Shown piece after piece: positions 20,801 to 32,800 of a stretch of DNA of 64,000 nt (positions within the stretch are counted from its first letter, which is position 1; the number at the start of each line of letters is the position of its first letter). Both the position numbers and the translations under genes were made by a program. Source of the stretch: Nocardia blacklockiae (GTDB lineage Bacteria > Actinomycetota > Actinomycetes > Mycobacteriales > Mycobacteriaceae); NCBI RefSeq assembly GCF_015477355.1, contig NZ_JADLRJ010000009.1, positions 186,001-250,000 of the forward strand. Reading direction: 5' to 3'. Under the pieces are notes generated by a model. That model had not been told where the DNA came from and did not search any database. It worked only from the letters and a program-made list of their open reading frames with translations.

Positions 20801-23800
20801 CTGTCCCAGGCCTTGGGAGCTTTCTACCGCTCCAACGCCACATTCGTGCACCCGTACCTGGGATATCGGTACCCGATCGGGTGGAGTTTGGAGAAAGAGG
20901 AGGAAGTGGAGCTGCGCCTGGAGCATTCCAAACGGTCGCGGCTCATCGGCGAGAAGCTGCTGTCCGGGAGTTGGACGCCGCGCCGCGCCGAGGAGGAGAT
21001 CGCGGAGCACACCGAGATCATGCGGCGGCGGGCTCAGCGTCACCGAGAACGGAAGGTACCGCGTGCCACGACGGTGCGCGCCGACCGTCCGGACAGCACA
21101 GCCGACGCTGCCCGGGACGCCGATCTCGCCAGGTTGGAAAGCGATATGGCGGCCGGTGACCCCATGGCGGCGCTGGTGTACGCGAATCGCTTGGCCGATA
21201 CCCGGACGCGACGCGGCAATATCGCGGCACGGCGGGCGCTGGACGCGGCCCGGCGTGCCGCCGAGGAGCGGGTGGAGAAACTGTCGGCCGAATTGGATTA
21301 CGCGGCGCGGAGACAGGGAGCGCAGGTCGACCGACTGCTCCCGAATTCGGACTATCTCGACCACTGGCTGTGGGAGTTGGAATCGAAGACGAGCGAATTG
21401 GCGGAAGCGCTGCTGGCGGCGTGGCGCCGAAGTCCCGATCCGAGGGGGCATGGGCATTGGGATCAGCCCGACAGCCTCGAGCGGCTTTCCGGTTACCTGA
21501 GCCGGCATCGCGGTGGACCGCAGTCGGTGCATCGGGCCGTCGCTTTCTTCCAGCAGGGTCTTCGAGACCTGAGACCCGGGCATTTGCAGCGACTCCTCCG
21601 GAACGCCTCCGACGGTGGACTATCGCGCCTGCCCGGGTGGCTGATGCGCGCGGTTGTCGACTCGTTCGAAGCATTGAGTCTTGCCGATGTGCTCGATCTG
21701 CCGGGTCCGGTCATCGAGGAGAACACCGAGCACGCCTGGATCGCCGATGCGATGCCCGAATGGCGTGCGCTGGGCGAGGCGCTCGGCCGATCGTCGGAAT
21801 CGGGCCACCTGATCGAGACGGTGACCGAATACCTTGAACTCGCCCGAGTGGTCGATATCCCGTCCCGCCTGGACAACGAACGGCGTGTGCTGGCCGCGAT
21901 CGACGAGATGGAGCGCGAACTCGAGGTGATTCCGGTCCCGCCGAACAACGAGGCGCCGGGCACGCATGCGGCGGAAACCCTGTCGCACGACATCGATACG
22001 CTGGCCCGGGTCCGCGGCCTCCGTGACCTCTGGTCGGAGCTCAGCGGCATGAATCAGGATTATTCGGTCGAGGAGTTGCGATCCGAACTCCGGAAGCTGC
22101 GGTACGACCTCACTCGGGATCTGCGCCGAGCCGGATTGCTGGACTCGGATGCCGAAGTCACACTCGAACTCGCGCGGCGCGTGGAAACCGACGATGACGC
22201 CGTGCGACAGCAAGCTTCGCCGGGCATCGTCAGGAAGAAGGGGACAGCGGCACCGGCCGATATCGCCGAGCGTGCCGCGCGGTTCCGCCGGATTCGGCAG
22301 GCGCTGGAATATGCCGACGAATGCGAGCGGCTGGAGGTACGAATCGACGCCGGCCTCCGGTCGTTGGGCGTCGTTCGTGAAACGTCCGTCGCCGGAGCCG
22401 AGCCGGCGGAGCAAGACCGACAGCGCTGGGTGCCGGTGGCCGATCCGCGGGAGTTTCGGCTGGAAGGCGTTACCGAGCCGCGTGAGTGGGGCGAGCGGAT
22501 CGCGGCGGTATCCCGCGTGCGGCGCCGCCTGTTCGAGGTGGCGGTCCGGCGGGCCCGGCGGCTCGGTGTGGACAACCCGGAGCAGTCGAGTCCGCGCGGA
22601 CTGCGCCGCGCGGTGGACGAACTCATCGAGTGGGCCGACGATTTCCGTGCCGCGGGACCACACCCGCCAGAGGTCGAAGGCGAGCGGATCGCGGCGGCGC
22701 GTGTCGTTGCCTCCGGTGACATCGTTCGTCGCGACCTCGCGCTGCTCGATCACGTGCTCGCCGTCGAGCGTCGCACGCGGGCAGAGGCGTCCGCGGAGAT
22801 CGCACAGCTCGTGCTCTCGCACGAAATTCTGTTCACCGCGGGCGCGCGCTGGCTGACATCTCAGGTGATGGTGGTCGAAGCGGAGGGCGCCCCGACCGAG
22901 GTCTACGTCGCCGGGGCGGCGGGGGCGCTGGAACAAGCCCTGGACAGAATCCCGCCCGACGAGCGTGCCGAGTTGTCGGAGCGAGACGTGCGCTTCCATT
23001 ACACCGAGGTGACGGTCGACGAGGCGGGGCGGGTTTACCTTCGCGAGGTACAGCCCGCAGCCGAACATGCTGTGCCGGAGGGCGTTCCGCGCTCCGGGCC
23101 GTCCGCTGAGCCGACGCCGGACGCGTCCGCCGAGCCATCGCGAGACCGCGTCCCGGAGGAGGAATGGGCCGCGGCCCGCGCGGCCGTCGAACGGCAGCTC
23201 GAGACCTGGCGGCTCGCGGGTGTCGAGGGTGAGCGGATCACCGACTGTGTCGCGTTCCTGCCGGCGGGCGAGGGCGGACAGCTCGTCGTCGCCGCGCCCG
23301 CGGGCATGCACCGCCGAGTGCTGCTGGACGTGGTGACCAAGGACGCGAGATTCGTTGCGGCGCGGTGGCATCCGAGTTTCGACCGGCAGTATGTGGAGGT
23401 GCGGCCCGGCCCCGACGGCCCGGTCGCGGCGACCATCTCGGCTCGCACCGCCGAAGGCCGGTTCCGCGAGGCGACGGACGCCGAACTCGAGGGCATCCTG
23501 CTCGACGAGTATCTGCGTTTCCGCCGGGTCGGCCTGATCACCGCGTCCTTCCGGGACTGGCTGGGCGAGCTGGGCAAGCAGGTCTTCTACGGGCGGAAGG
23601 ACGCTCGCAGATCGCGTGCCACCCGCGCACCGGTGGTCGCCGGTCGACTCAAGCGTGACGGCACGCTGCAGGCGTTCGCCTATGCGGCGGCCGAGTCGAA
23701 ACCTGAACTGCACGCGGACCTTCCGCACCCGTTGGCGGTGCTGATCCGGGCGGTCACGCGGCAGATCCCGCTGCCCGCCGAGCCGGATCCGGGCGGGCCG

Positions 23801-26800
23801 GGACGCGTCGTGCTGCGCGCCGAGATCGATCTCGGCGCGCTGGCGCCGGTGGTCGAGCTGGTCGCCGACGGACTGCTCTGGCGCGTCGCGCCGCCGCGCG
23901 GGCACGGCGACGCGGGCGATGTGCTGAACCGGTGGTTGCAGGGCATGTCGGACCGCGATCCCGACCGGTTGCTGCGGCGGATCGAGGAGGCGGCGGCCGC
24001 GGGCGAGGTGCCCGCGACGACGCGGGTGAGTGCCGTGGTCCCGCCGCGTCACTACTGGGAGGTCTCCGCGACGACACGTTCCCAGGCGTTCACGGTCAAT
24101 GTGACGCAACGCGAGGACGGCTGGTACGCCGTGCCGACGGCCGCACGCGAGGGCGCGCTCGAGCCGGTCGTCGAACCCGACCTGCCGTCGGTGATGTGGC
24201 GGGTGGCCGCGCAGGTGCGCGACGCGGGCCGCGACTCGACCGTTCGCGCACCCATCGACCTCGATATCACCTTGTCCCCCGAGGAGATTCGTCGATACGA
24301 CGATCTCGTCCGCGCCGCCGATGCCGCCGCGGACGAGGTGGACGCTCGGCGTCGGGCGAGTGCGGCGATGGCCGTCCGGCTGGGCGTTTCCCAGCACGAT
24401 GCTCTGGATTCTGATTCCATTGCGGCGCTGTGGGAAACGGTGCGCAACGCGCGCGAGAGGCTGGCCGACGACCTCGGGGTCGGTCCCGCGGAGGTGGAAT
24501 CTGTTTTCTTGCCCGACAACGAGTTCGCCGCGCGGCGAGACGAAATACTGCGCCGTGAAGCCGATTTGCGCGAGTATGCCGAGCTGCGATCCCGCCATGC
24601 GGGCGCGGCGGGCGAGTTGTCCGAGGCCCAGCGCCGTCGCGACAGCTTCCTGACCGACCGGGTGGTGACGGCCGATCTGGGCCTGCGTGGCACGGGGCAA
24701 AAGGTCGGCGAGGGAATCGGATACGTGCCCGACGGCGCGGGCGGTCTGCTGGTGGTCGCGGCACCGCGGGCCGGCCATCTGGTGAGTCTGTTGCGACTGG
24801 CGGCCGAGCGCCCGGAGTTCGCCGACGCCCTGTGGCGCGACGGACTCGAGAAGCGCTATCTGGAGGTCACCGCGGGTGCGGCGGGTCGCCTCGAGGTCCG
24901 CACGGTGCGGGCCGACGAGGCGGAGGGCCATCGCCGCCGGCAGTCCGGCCCCGAGATTCGGGCGCAACTGCTCGACCATTACCTGAGTTATCGGGCGGCC
25001 GGTGCGGTGGTGCTGGGCTTCGACCGCTGGCTCGGGCTGCTGGCGGTCGAGGACCCGCTCGGCGACCCGGAACGGCTGGCCTGGCTGGGCCACCAGATGG
25101 TCCGGGCCGAGCCCGCGATCGAGCGGACGCACCCGGCGCACGTGCTGCACCGGTTGTGGACCCGGCAGGTCCCACCCCTGCCCGGGCCGCCCGAGCTGTC
25201 GGGGCGGCCGAATATCGTTTCCGCAGAAGCGGATCTCGGCGACACGATGACGACGCGGGTACTGCTCGAGCACGAGGACGGCATGTGGCGTCTCGCACCG
25301 GGCGGTGGCTCCGAGCTCGGCGATGTGCTCGCCCGGCACTTCCCCGGCCTGTCCGCCGTCACCCCGGACGCGCTGATCCGCAGTATCGGTGACTTCCTGC
25401 GCGAGAACGCCACGTGGGACGGCGCTGCCGCGCACCAGCTGTCGACGGTACCGGGCGCGTGTTTCCCGGTGGCCGCCCTCGCCGCGATGCACGCCCCCGG
25501 CCCGCGACTGCGGTTCGATATTCCCGGGGAAGTCCTGGACGGCGTCGTTCCCACCGCCGGATTCGACGGCAGGGACATCTCTCGCTGGACGCACGCGAAC
25601 TGGCATCCGAAAGGGTTCCGCGACGCGGCAGCGATCATTGCGCACGTGCGCCGGACCGGCGGAACCCTTTTGGGTGCGGTGGATTTCGGTGTACTCGGCG
25701 CGCACGCGTTCGCGGTGTGGCGCGAAGCGGGTTTGACTGTGGTCGTGGAGCAGGTCGCGCGCCTCGATGTCGGCGGCGTAGTGCACACCTCGACCCGGAT
25801 CGTGCGTGGCGAGGAGGCGGTGGACGCCTGGGCGGCCGAACTGACCCGGACCGTGGGCGAGGGAGCCACATTCCACGGCGTGGGGTTCAAAGCCGATGGG
25901 ACACCGGAACTTCCGCTGCTGCCCGATCAGGAGCCCACCGGTCGCCGGGGCCGCGAATTCCCGATCCGCCCACTGCGCGGGCGTCCGCCCGAGCGGGGGC
26001 CGCCCGAGGGCGAACCGGGCGGCGAGCGGGACCTCGCCGCACGAAATCTCGACGAGGCTCGGCAGCAGCGGACGGTGGCAGTCGATCGGTTGCGCGCCGT
26101 GACAGCGCGACTGGGAATGGCGTCGTTCGAACCCGACCCCACGGCGCTCGACGCGGCCCGGCAGCGGGCGGGGCGTGCGCGCGAGACGTTGGCCGGTCTG
26201 CTCGCGGTCGACCCGTCGGAGCTGGCGGACCGCGAATATCTCGCGGAGCCGGTCGCACGGATGCAGGGCCATCTGCGCGCGCTCGACGACGCGGGACGGA
26301 TGCGAGCCGCGGCCGATCCGGCGGCTCTGCGGGCATGGCTCGCCGACGCGGCGCGTCTGGAGAAGGACACGCAGGAGGCGACCGCCCGAGCCATCGAGGG
26401 CGACACCGCTCCGGCCGCCGCGCTGCCCGCGCGTCGTGCCGCTGTCAGCACCCGGCTGATCGAGCTCACCGGCGCGCCGAGACCGGTCGCACCGCCTCCC
26501 GCCGCCGACGACCCGTGCGCCGAACTCAGAGAATTGTCCGCCGTCGCCGGTCCCGAGACCGCGCGGCTGGCCGCCGCCGTAGTCGAATTCCTCGAAACCT
26601 CGGCGATGACAAACGTTCTCGCCGAATGTATTCAACTGGATCGGCTAATCGACAGCTACAGCGCCGACCTCAACCCTCTACTGCATCGCGAGGGTCCGTG
26701 GGATTCGCCGCGGTTGGATCGCGTCGAGGTCGACCACATCGTTCCGGCCGCGGAGCACGCGGTCGAACTGTGGCTGGCGGAGATGGCCGTGGTGCGGGAA

Positions 26801-29800
26801 ATGATCGCGGACACCGATCGCTGGTCCTTCGACGAGATATTCGACCGCTATCTCACGGCCGGCTCCGAGGTCCGCCCCGTGGTGTTGACGGCGCGTGTTC
26901 TCAACGTCTCGGATCCCGACGGACATCCCGGCATCCGTGACGCTTGGACGCGGATTTCCGGGATCGTGGCCGAGGCCCGGCAGCGGATTCAGACCGACCC
27001 GGCACTGGGCGCCTGGATCAAGGACATGTACGAGCGCCGCGAAACCGCGGTCTCGGATCCGCGGCGGCGCGCGTTGCTGGAGCGGGTGTACCGCGAATTC
27101 CAGGCCGTCGGCATGGATCTTCCGGAGGCAGGCAGAGCGAGGATCGCTCGCATCGACGCCAGAGTCGAGGAACTGAAGACTCGCTTCCAGGAGAACAAGG
27201 CCGCAGCGCTCGCGGCGGCCGCCGTGCCGGTCACGGAGAGCGAACTCGACGGGGTTTCCGTCGGTGATCCGGGAATAGTCGCCGACGGCGCGGGCGGCTA
27301 CCTGCTGCGGCTCGAGAACCTGATGACCGGCAGTTTTCAGCCGTGGCTGACACGGTTGCGCGACGGCTCCGTTCGTCAGCGGGTGTACGAAGCGTCGACA
27401 GACCTCTGTCGCGGCGGAGAATACGACAACACGCATATCGTGACGGAGATCGTCGCGTTGCGCGCCGAACGCGCCGCGCTGCTGGGATTTCCGCATCACG
27501 CGGCGTTCGTAGCAGGCCAGGAACCGGTCGATCCGGAGACTGCCGGCGCGGTCCTGGAGAGACTGACACCGTACGTCGTCTCGAAAGTTCGCAGGGAAGC
27601 GCGGGAGGCCGCGGTGGCCCTCGGCCGCAATCAGGTGGAGCCGTGGGATGTTCGTTACGGGCGCGAAGTCGTCATGGAGAGAAGGTCCGGAAACGACGAC
27701 CGGGCCGTCGGCCGGTACCTGGAACTCGAGCAGGTCCTCACCAAAGGCGTCTTCCGGCTCTACGAGCGACTCTTCGGCTTGACCTTCCGCGAACGCGACG
27801 ACCTACCGGCCTACCACCCCGACATCCGTGCCTTCGACGTCGTGAACGCGGACAACGAGCCGGTCGGCCTCGTGTACTACGACCCGTACCAGCGGCCGGG
27901 AAAGCAAGGCGGCGGCATCACCTATCCGCTCATCGACAAATTCGAGCCCCTCGGGCGCCTCCCGGTGTCCATGGTCTTCACGAATATCGCGAAACCGGGC
28001 GGCGAGAACGCGCCGACCTTCCTCACCTGGTTGCAGGTGCTGTCCGTATTCCACGAATTCGGGCACGCCGTGAACGACATACTGGGTGAAGGTGGCCACG
28101 AGGTATCGGGCCGCCGCATTCCGCGGACCTGGGCGGAAGGGCCCGGAATGCTGGCCGAGGTCTTCGCGGAGTTGTGCCTTTCCGACTACGCGTTCCGGTA
28201 CGACACCGGCGAGCCGATGCCCGCCGACATGATGGCGAAGATATGGCAGTCGACGCGGGACTATCGCGGATTCGAACTGGCCGCACAGATCGCGCTCGCG
28301 CTGCTGGATCTGGCTTGGCACCGGCTCGCACCGAACCGGCTGCCGTCGGGCGCGGATCTGCGAACGGCGGTGCGAGAGTTCGAGACTGCCGTGCTGGCCG
28401 CCGCCGGACTCAACCTGCCCGGGCTGATCGACGTAGGTCCGCTCCAAACTTTCGGTCACATGTTCGTCCTGGATTACCCGGGTACCTACTTCACCTACCA
28501 GTGGAGCGAAATCTTCGCCGATATCGTGCGCGGCGAGTTGGAGCGTCGGGTCGAAGCGGCAGGCGGGTTCAACCGGGAGGTCGGTGATTGGCTGGAAGCC
28601 AACGTCTTCCGGCACCAGGAGCTGTTCCTGGAGGAAGCGATCGCGAATTTCCTGGACTCCGATACCGATCTGCGGCCGTATCTGGAGGCCAACAACCTGA
28701 TCGAGGCTCCGGCCCGGCCGCTTCGCGCCGCCGAAACCGATCCGGCCGCCCGGCTGGCGGTGGCGCGCCGCGTTCGCGAGCGAGCGGCGCAGCGGTTGCG
28801 GGAACTGGCCGGGCTGGTTGCTGCCCAAGGTATCGAGCCCGCCGAACTGCTGCGGGCAGGCTCACCCACGTGGAGTGAGTGGTTCGCTCGATACCAGGAG
28901 GTGCGCGGATCTCTGGCCGACATGCTCGGGTTCGCGCGCGGCGGGGCGGTAGACGACGGTCGGATCCTCCATGTGCTGGCGGAGGACAGCGAAAACAGTC
29001 GCCCCGCAGGCGAATTCGCTGAGCTGGCGCGAGCGTTCACGGAGAACGCGCGCGTCGCGGAACTCGTCGACGAGATCCAGCGACTGGAGGGCTGGGCGGA
29101 CACGATCGAGGCGGTGGAAGCGGAACTGGCGCGGCCGGCAGGCGCGACCTCCGCGACGGGACGGCGCACGGCGGCGCTACAGCGGCTGGCGGAACAGGCA
29201 CGCGATCTCTGCGCTCTCGCAACGACTCTCGAAGCCTACGAGCAGGAGTCGTCTCGGCATTCGCTGCCCGAGATCTTCGCGGCGGCCCGGGGTTTCCGCT
29301 CGTCGTCGTGGGAGTCGCGCGAGGGCCTTCTGCTGCTGGACGCTCGGGTGCGGCGGCTGCTGGCCGAGCCGGACTCGTTCGGCGTCGTATCGGCCGCCGA
29401 CGTCGAACGGTTGGAGCGGTTGGCGCCGCGGGTTGCGGCGGCCGTCGAGCACTACGACACGGTGCACCTGCTGAAGACCGATCTGGATAGTGCTCTCGCG
29501 CTGCTGAATCGAGCGCTGGCCGGTATCTCCGTCGTAGCGGACGGGCCGCTGTGGCGTGGTCGTGAACTCCCCGAGGACGCGGGACTCGGCGAGATCCTGG
29601 CGGCGCTGCGTGCGGACGTCTTGCACCGCCGCCGACGCGCCTTCACCGCGCTGCTGGACGGGCCGAGCGGTGAATCAGCCTTGGATATCGCGGCTTTGGA
29701 CGAGCCTGGTGGCGGCGCGTACGACCTGAGCCGGCTGACCGCGGTGCCGCCCGGAGAGTCCGAGAGGGTCGACACCACCATCCACCTGATCCACGAACTC

Positions 29801-32800
29801 GGCCGTGGACGCAGGCGATCGGCGCAGATCGACACCCTCGTCGCGGGGATCGATGAAGCCGACCACCGCATGCGGCTGGGGGAGCGGCGGCTCGCGCGCC
29901 TGGTGGCGGAACATCTGCGGCGATTCCCGCTGGATCACCGGATCGCCCGGGGCGCACTCGAACCCGATCGGTCGACGATGGTCGCCGCGATCCGCGCCTG
30001 CGAGGCCGAGTTGCCGGGCGACGGGTGGGACTCGCCACTCGAGGAGGTGCGCCGCCGCGTCGCCGACCTGCGGCAGGATCCGGAATCGCCGCGCGCGGCG
30101 TATCTCGCCGAGCGCTACCTCGGGCTGCGCAGGCTGCTCGACGCCTTCGACGACGAAAGCACCTGGAGCGGCTGGTATTTCTCCTTGGAGCGGCACGTGC
30201 GGCGACTCGCTCGGCTGCGACGCGACCGGGCCGACGTCGAGGTGCAGCGCGAGGCGGCCGAGCACCGGCTGCGCACACTCGCGCCGAAGGTCGAGGCGGA
30301 CCCGGATCGGTGGCAGCCGGTGGCGAATACCGTTGCCGACACGATCAAGGCCCGGACCGCCGCGCTCGAACGGTACGACGCGGAGCTGGACAACGCGCTG
30401 TACGCGGCAGTCGAGACCGTCGGCGACGTGGGGTGGCGCGAGATAGGACCTGACGCGGGGACTACCGAATACATTGCTCCGGAGGGTCATTCGGCCAGTC
30501 AGTGCGTGCCGTTGACCGCGGCGTTGCACAAGGCCCGGACCGGCAACGAAAACGTCGCGGTGCCACAGGATGTCGGTCTCCGAGGGGTGTCCCTCGACAC
30601 CTATACGCAACTTCTGCAAGGGATCCCGCAGCGGTTCGTCATCGACCCGGACCGTCCGCATCGGCGGGTCGTGCAGTCGCTGCTGGAGGCGGTCGCGGAG
30701 TTGCCCGCCGAGCAGCGTGCCGGGGTGTCGGTCGTCGTGGTCGACGTGGCGGGGGCCGTGGACGAGCACGGCATCGGCGCGCACACCTATCGCTGGGAGT
30801 ACCACTGCGACGAGCACGGCGAGAACGGCTGGGTGGAGCAGCAGGATCCCGGCCGTGGGCTGCGGCGGCCGTGGGAAGACGTCGGCGCAGCGGCCGACCT
30901 GGAGAGCATCTGGGTGATGGGTTTCGACCGGTTCGGCAACTCGATGCGCCTGCCGGGTGCGGAGCCGGGGACCACTCCGCCGGATGTGCGGGTCGGCCGG
31001 GACGATCCCGGGGTGCGGCCCGCCGATCCGGCGGCGGCGACTCCGCTGACCGAACTGCTGGCCGTGAGCGAGCCGGACAACGATTTGCTGCTGCGGCGGC
31101 TCGGGGGACTGGACGGGCGGTACGGGCGTCTCGAGTTCCGGGTCACCACAGCCTATTACCGGATGACGGAAGTTCCCGCCGGGTCCCCGGCGAGCGGCCT
31201 CGGACTGACCTTCGCCGGCGAGATCACCGATCCGGCAGCCGGCCGGGTGGTGTGGTGGCCGAGGTTCGAGATCGATCGCGACGAGCGTGGCGAAACCGTG
31301 ATCCGGTTCGTGCCGGGCGTGCACAACGAACGCAATTATCCCGTCAAGGTGTACAGCTCGTTCCTCGCGCGACTGGACAACGAGTATTTCGGGCCTGGGG
31401 CGGACCGTATGGAATTCGTCCCGGAAATCGAGGCCGCCGTGCTCGTCGCGGCGGAACCGGGTGTGCGATGGGATCCGGCGGGAGTCCGATTCGAACGGGC
31501 TGTCGAAGCGCTCCGCGCCGCGGGCCGAAGACTGATCGCCGATATCACGCCCGCCGATCGCCGACGGCTGGCCGCCTTCCTGCGGCGGATCGAACTGGCA
31601 GGTCACGCGGGCTCCACACCGGCCGAGGTGGTCGAATTCGCCGGCGAGGACGATCCCCAGCTCGGCAAGCGGCTGTTGAGCGTGGCCAACGTGGACCTGA
31701 TACGCGACTACAGCGAGTACATGGCCGCCGATCCCGCCACGCGTACGGCCGCACCGGCGTCGGCCTCGTTCGACTTCTATCCGCCAATTTCCGCCGAGCC
31801 GATGCGAGAACTTTCGTTGCGAGAGTTGTTGACGCACGAGGAGCCCTACAACGCGCTGCTGCGCGGCGTGCTCCCCGGCGATTGGCAGTGCGGGCCGTAT
31901 CGGGTGCGGGCCACGACGGCGCAGTACACGGCAGGCTGGCAGTTCGCGGAGGACACGGTCGACGAATTCGAGATGCGCCGGCCCGGAGCGGACGACGACA
32001 CGGAGCTGGACACCGCCAGTTTCACCGTCTACGCCGAAATCGTCGACGACAGCGACAACGGTGTCGGATTCTTCAATCTGGACATCGAAATGGACGAGGC
32101 GGGAGCAATCGTCGTCACCGACTTCACCTATCTCGATGAGGGAGTACCGGACAACGGGTTCCACGCGGCCTTGGCCGAACGGACGGACGGCTACTTCAGG
32201 GAGAGCGGAGTAGACCGGATCAACGGAACAACTCTGTCCGAATACGGTGTAGCGGCAATTCGATTGGGCGCGGAATGGCCGCTCGACGACCCGATCGCCC
32301 GGCACGAAGGATTGCGGAGTCTGCGCTGGGCGGCGAGGAGACTGCGTCGGCACAGCACCGAGGCCGATCGAGCGCTGCTGGATGAGGTGGCGCGTCGGCT
32401 CGCCGGCCGGCCGGCCGACTTCCCGAGCCCGTCCGCACTGGTCGAATTGGCGGGGGACAACCCGCAGCTCGGCCGCGACCTGGTTGCCGAGGTCCCCTGC
32501 GAGATCACCAGACGACTGCGGCCGCGCGTACCCGATACCGGCCCGGCGGCCCGATCGGCGGTCGCTCGCCGCGTGGCCGCCGAGGCCGAGCGGCTGCGGC
32601 GAGATTTGGATGCGCGCTTGTGGCGCCACCCGGTCGTGGCGGCGGACCTGTTGCTCACCGGCTCACCGGCTTGGGAGAGCTGGTTCTCTCCGTACTACGC
32701 GACCCGGGATCGGCTGCGGCGGCTGCTCGGAGTCGAGGACGGCAGGGCCACCGACGAGTGGATCGCGCGAGCTGCCGACCGAATACGGTCGAGTGGCCCC

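Noticed and set aside
21620-26635. 1671-codon open frame on the minus strand
   Set aside because: Antisense to the giant gene in very GC-rich DNA, where long stop-free antisense frames are expected. The sense frame carries the domain motifs.
29675-32629. 984-codon open frame on the minus strand
   Set aside because: Antisense shadow of the giant gene with low-information, basic composition.
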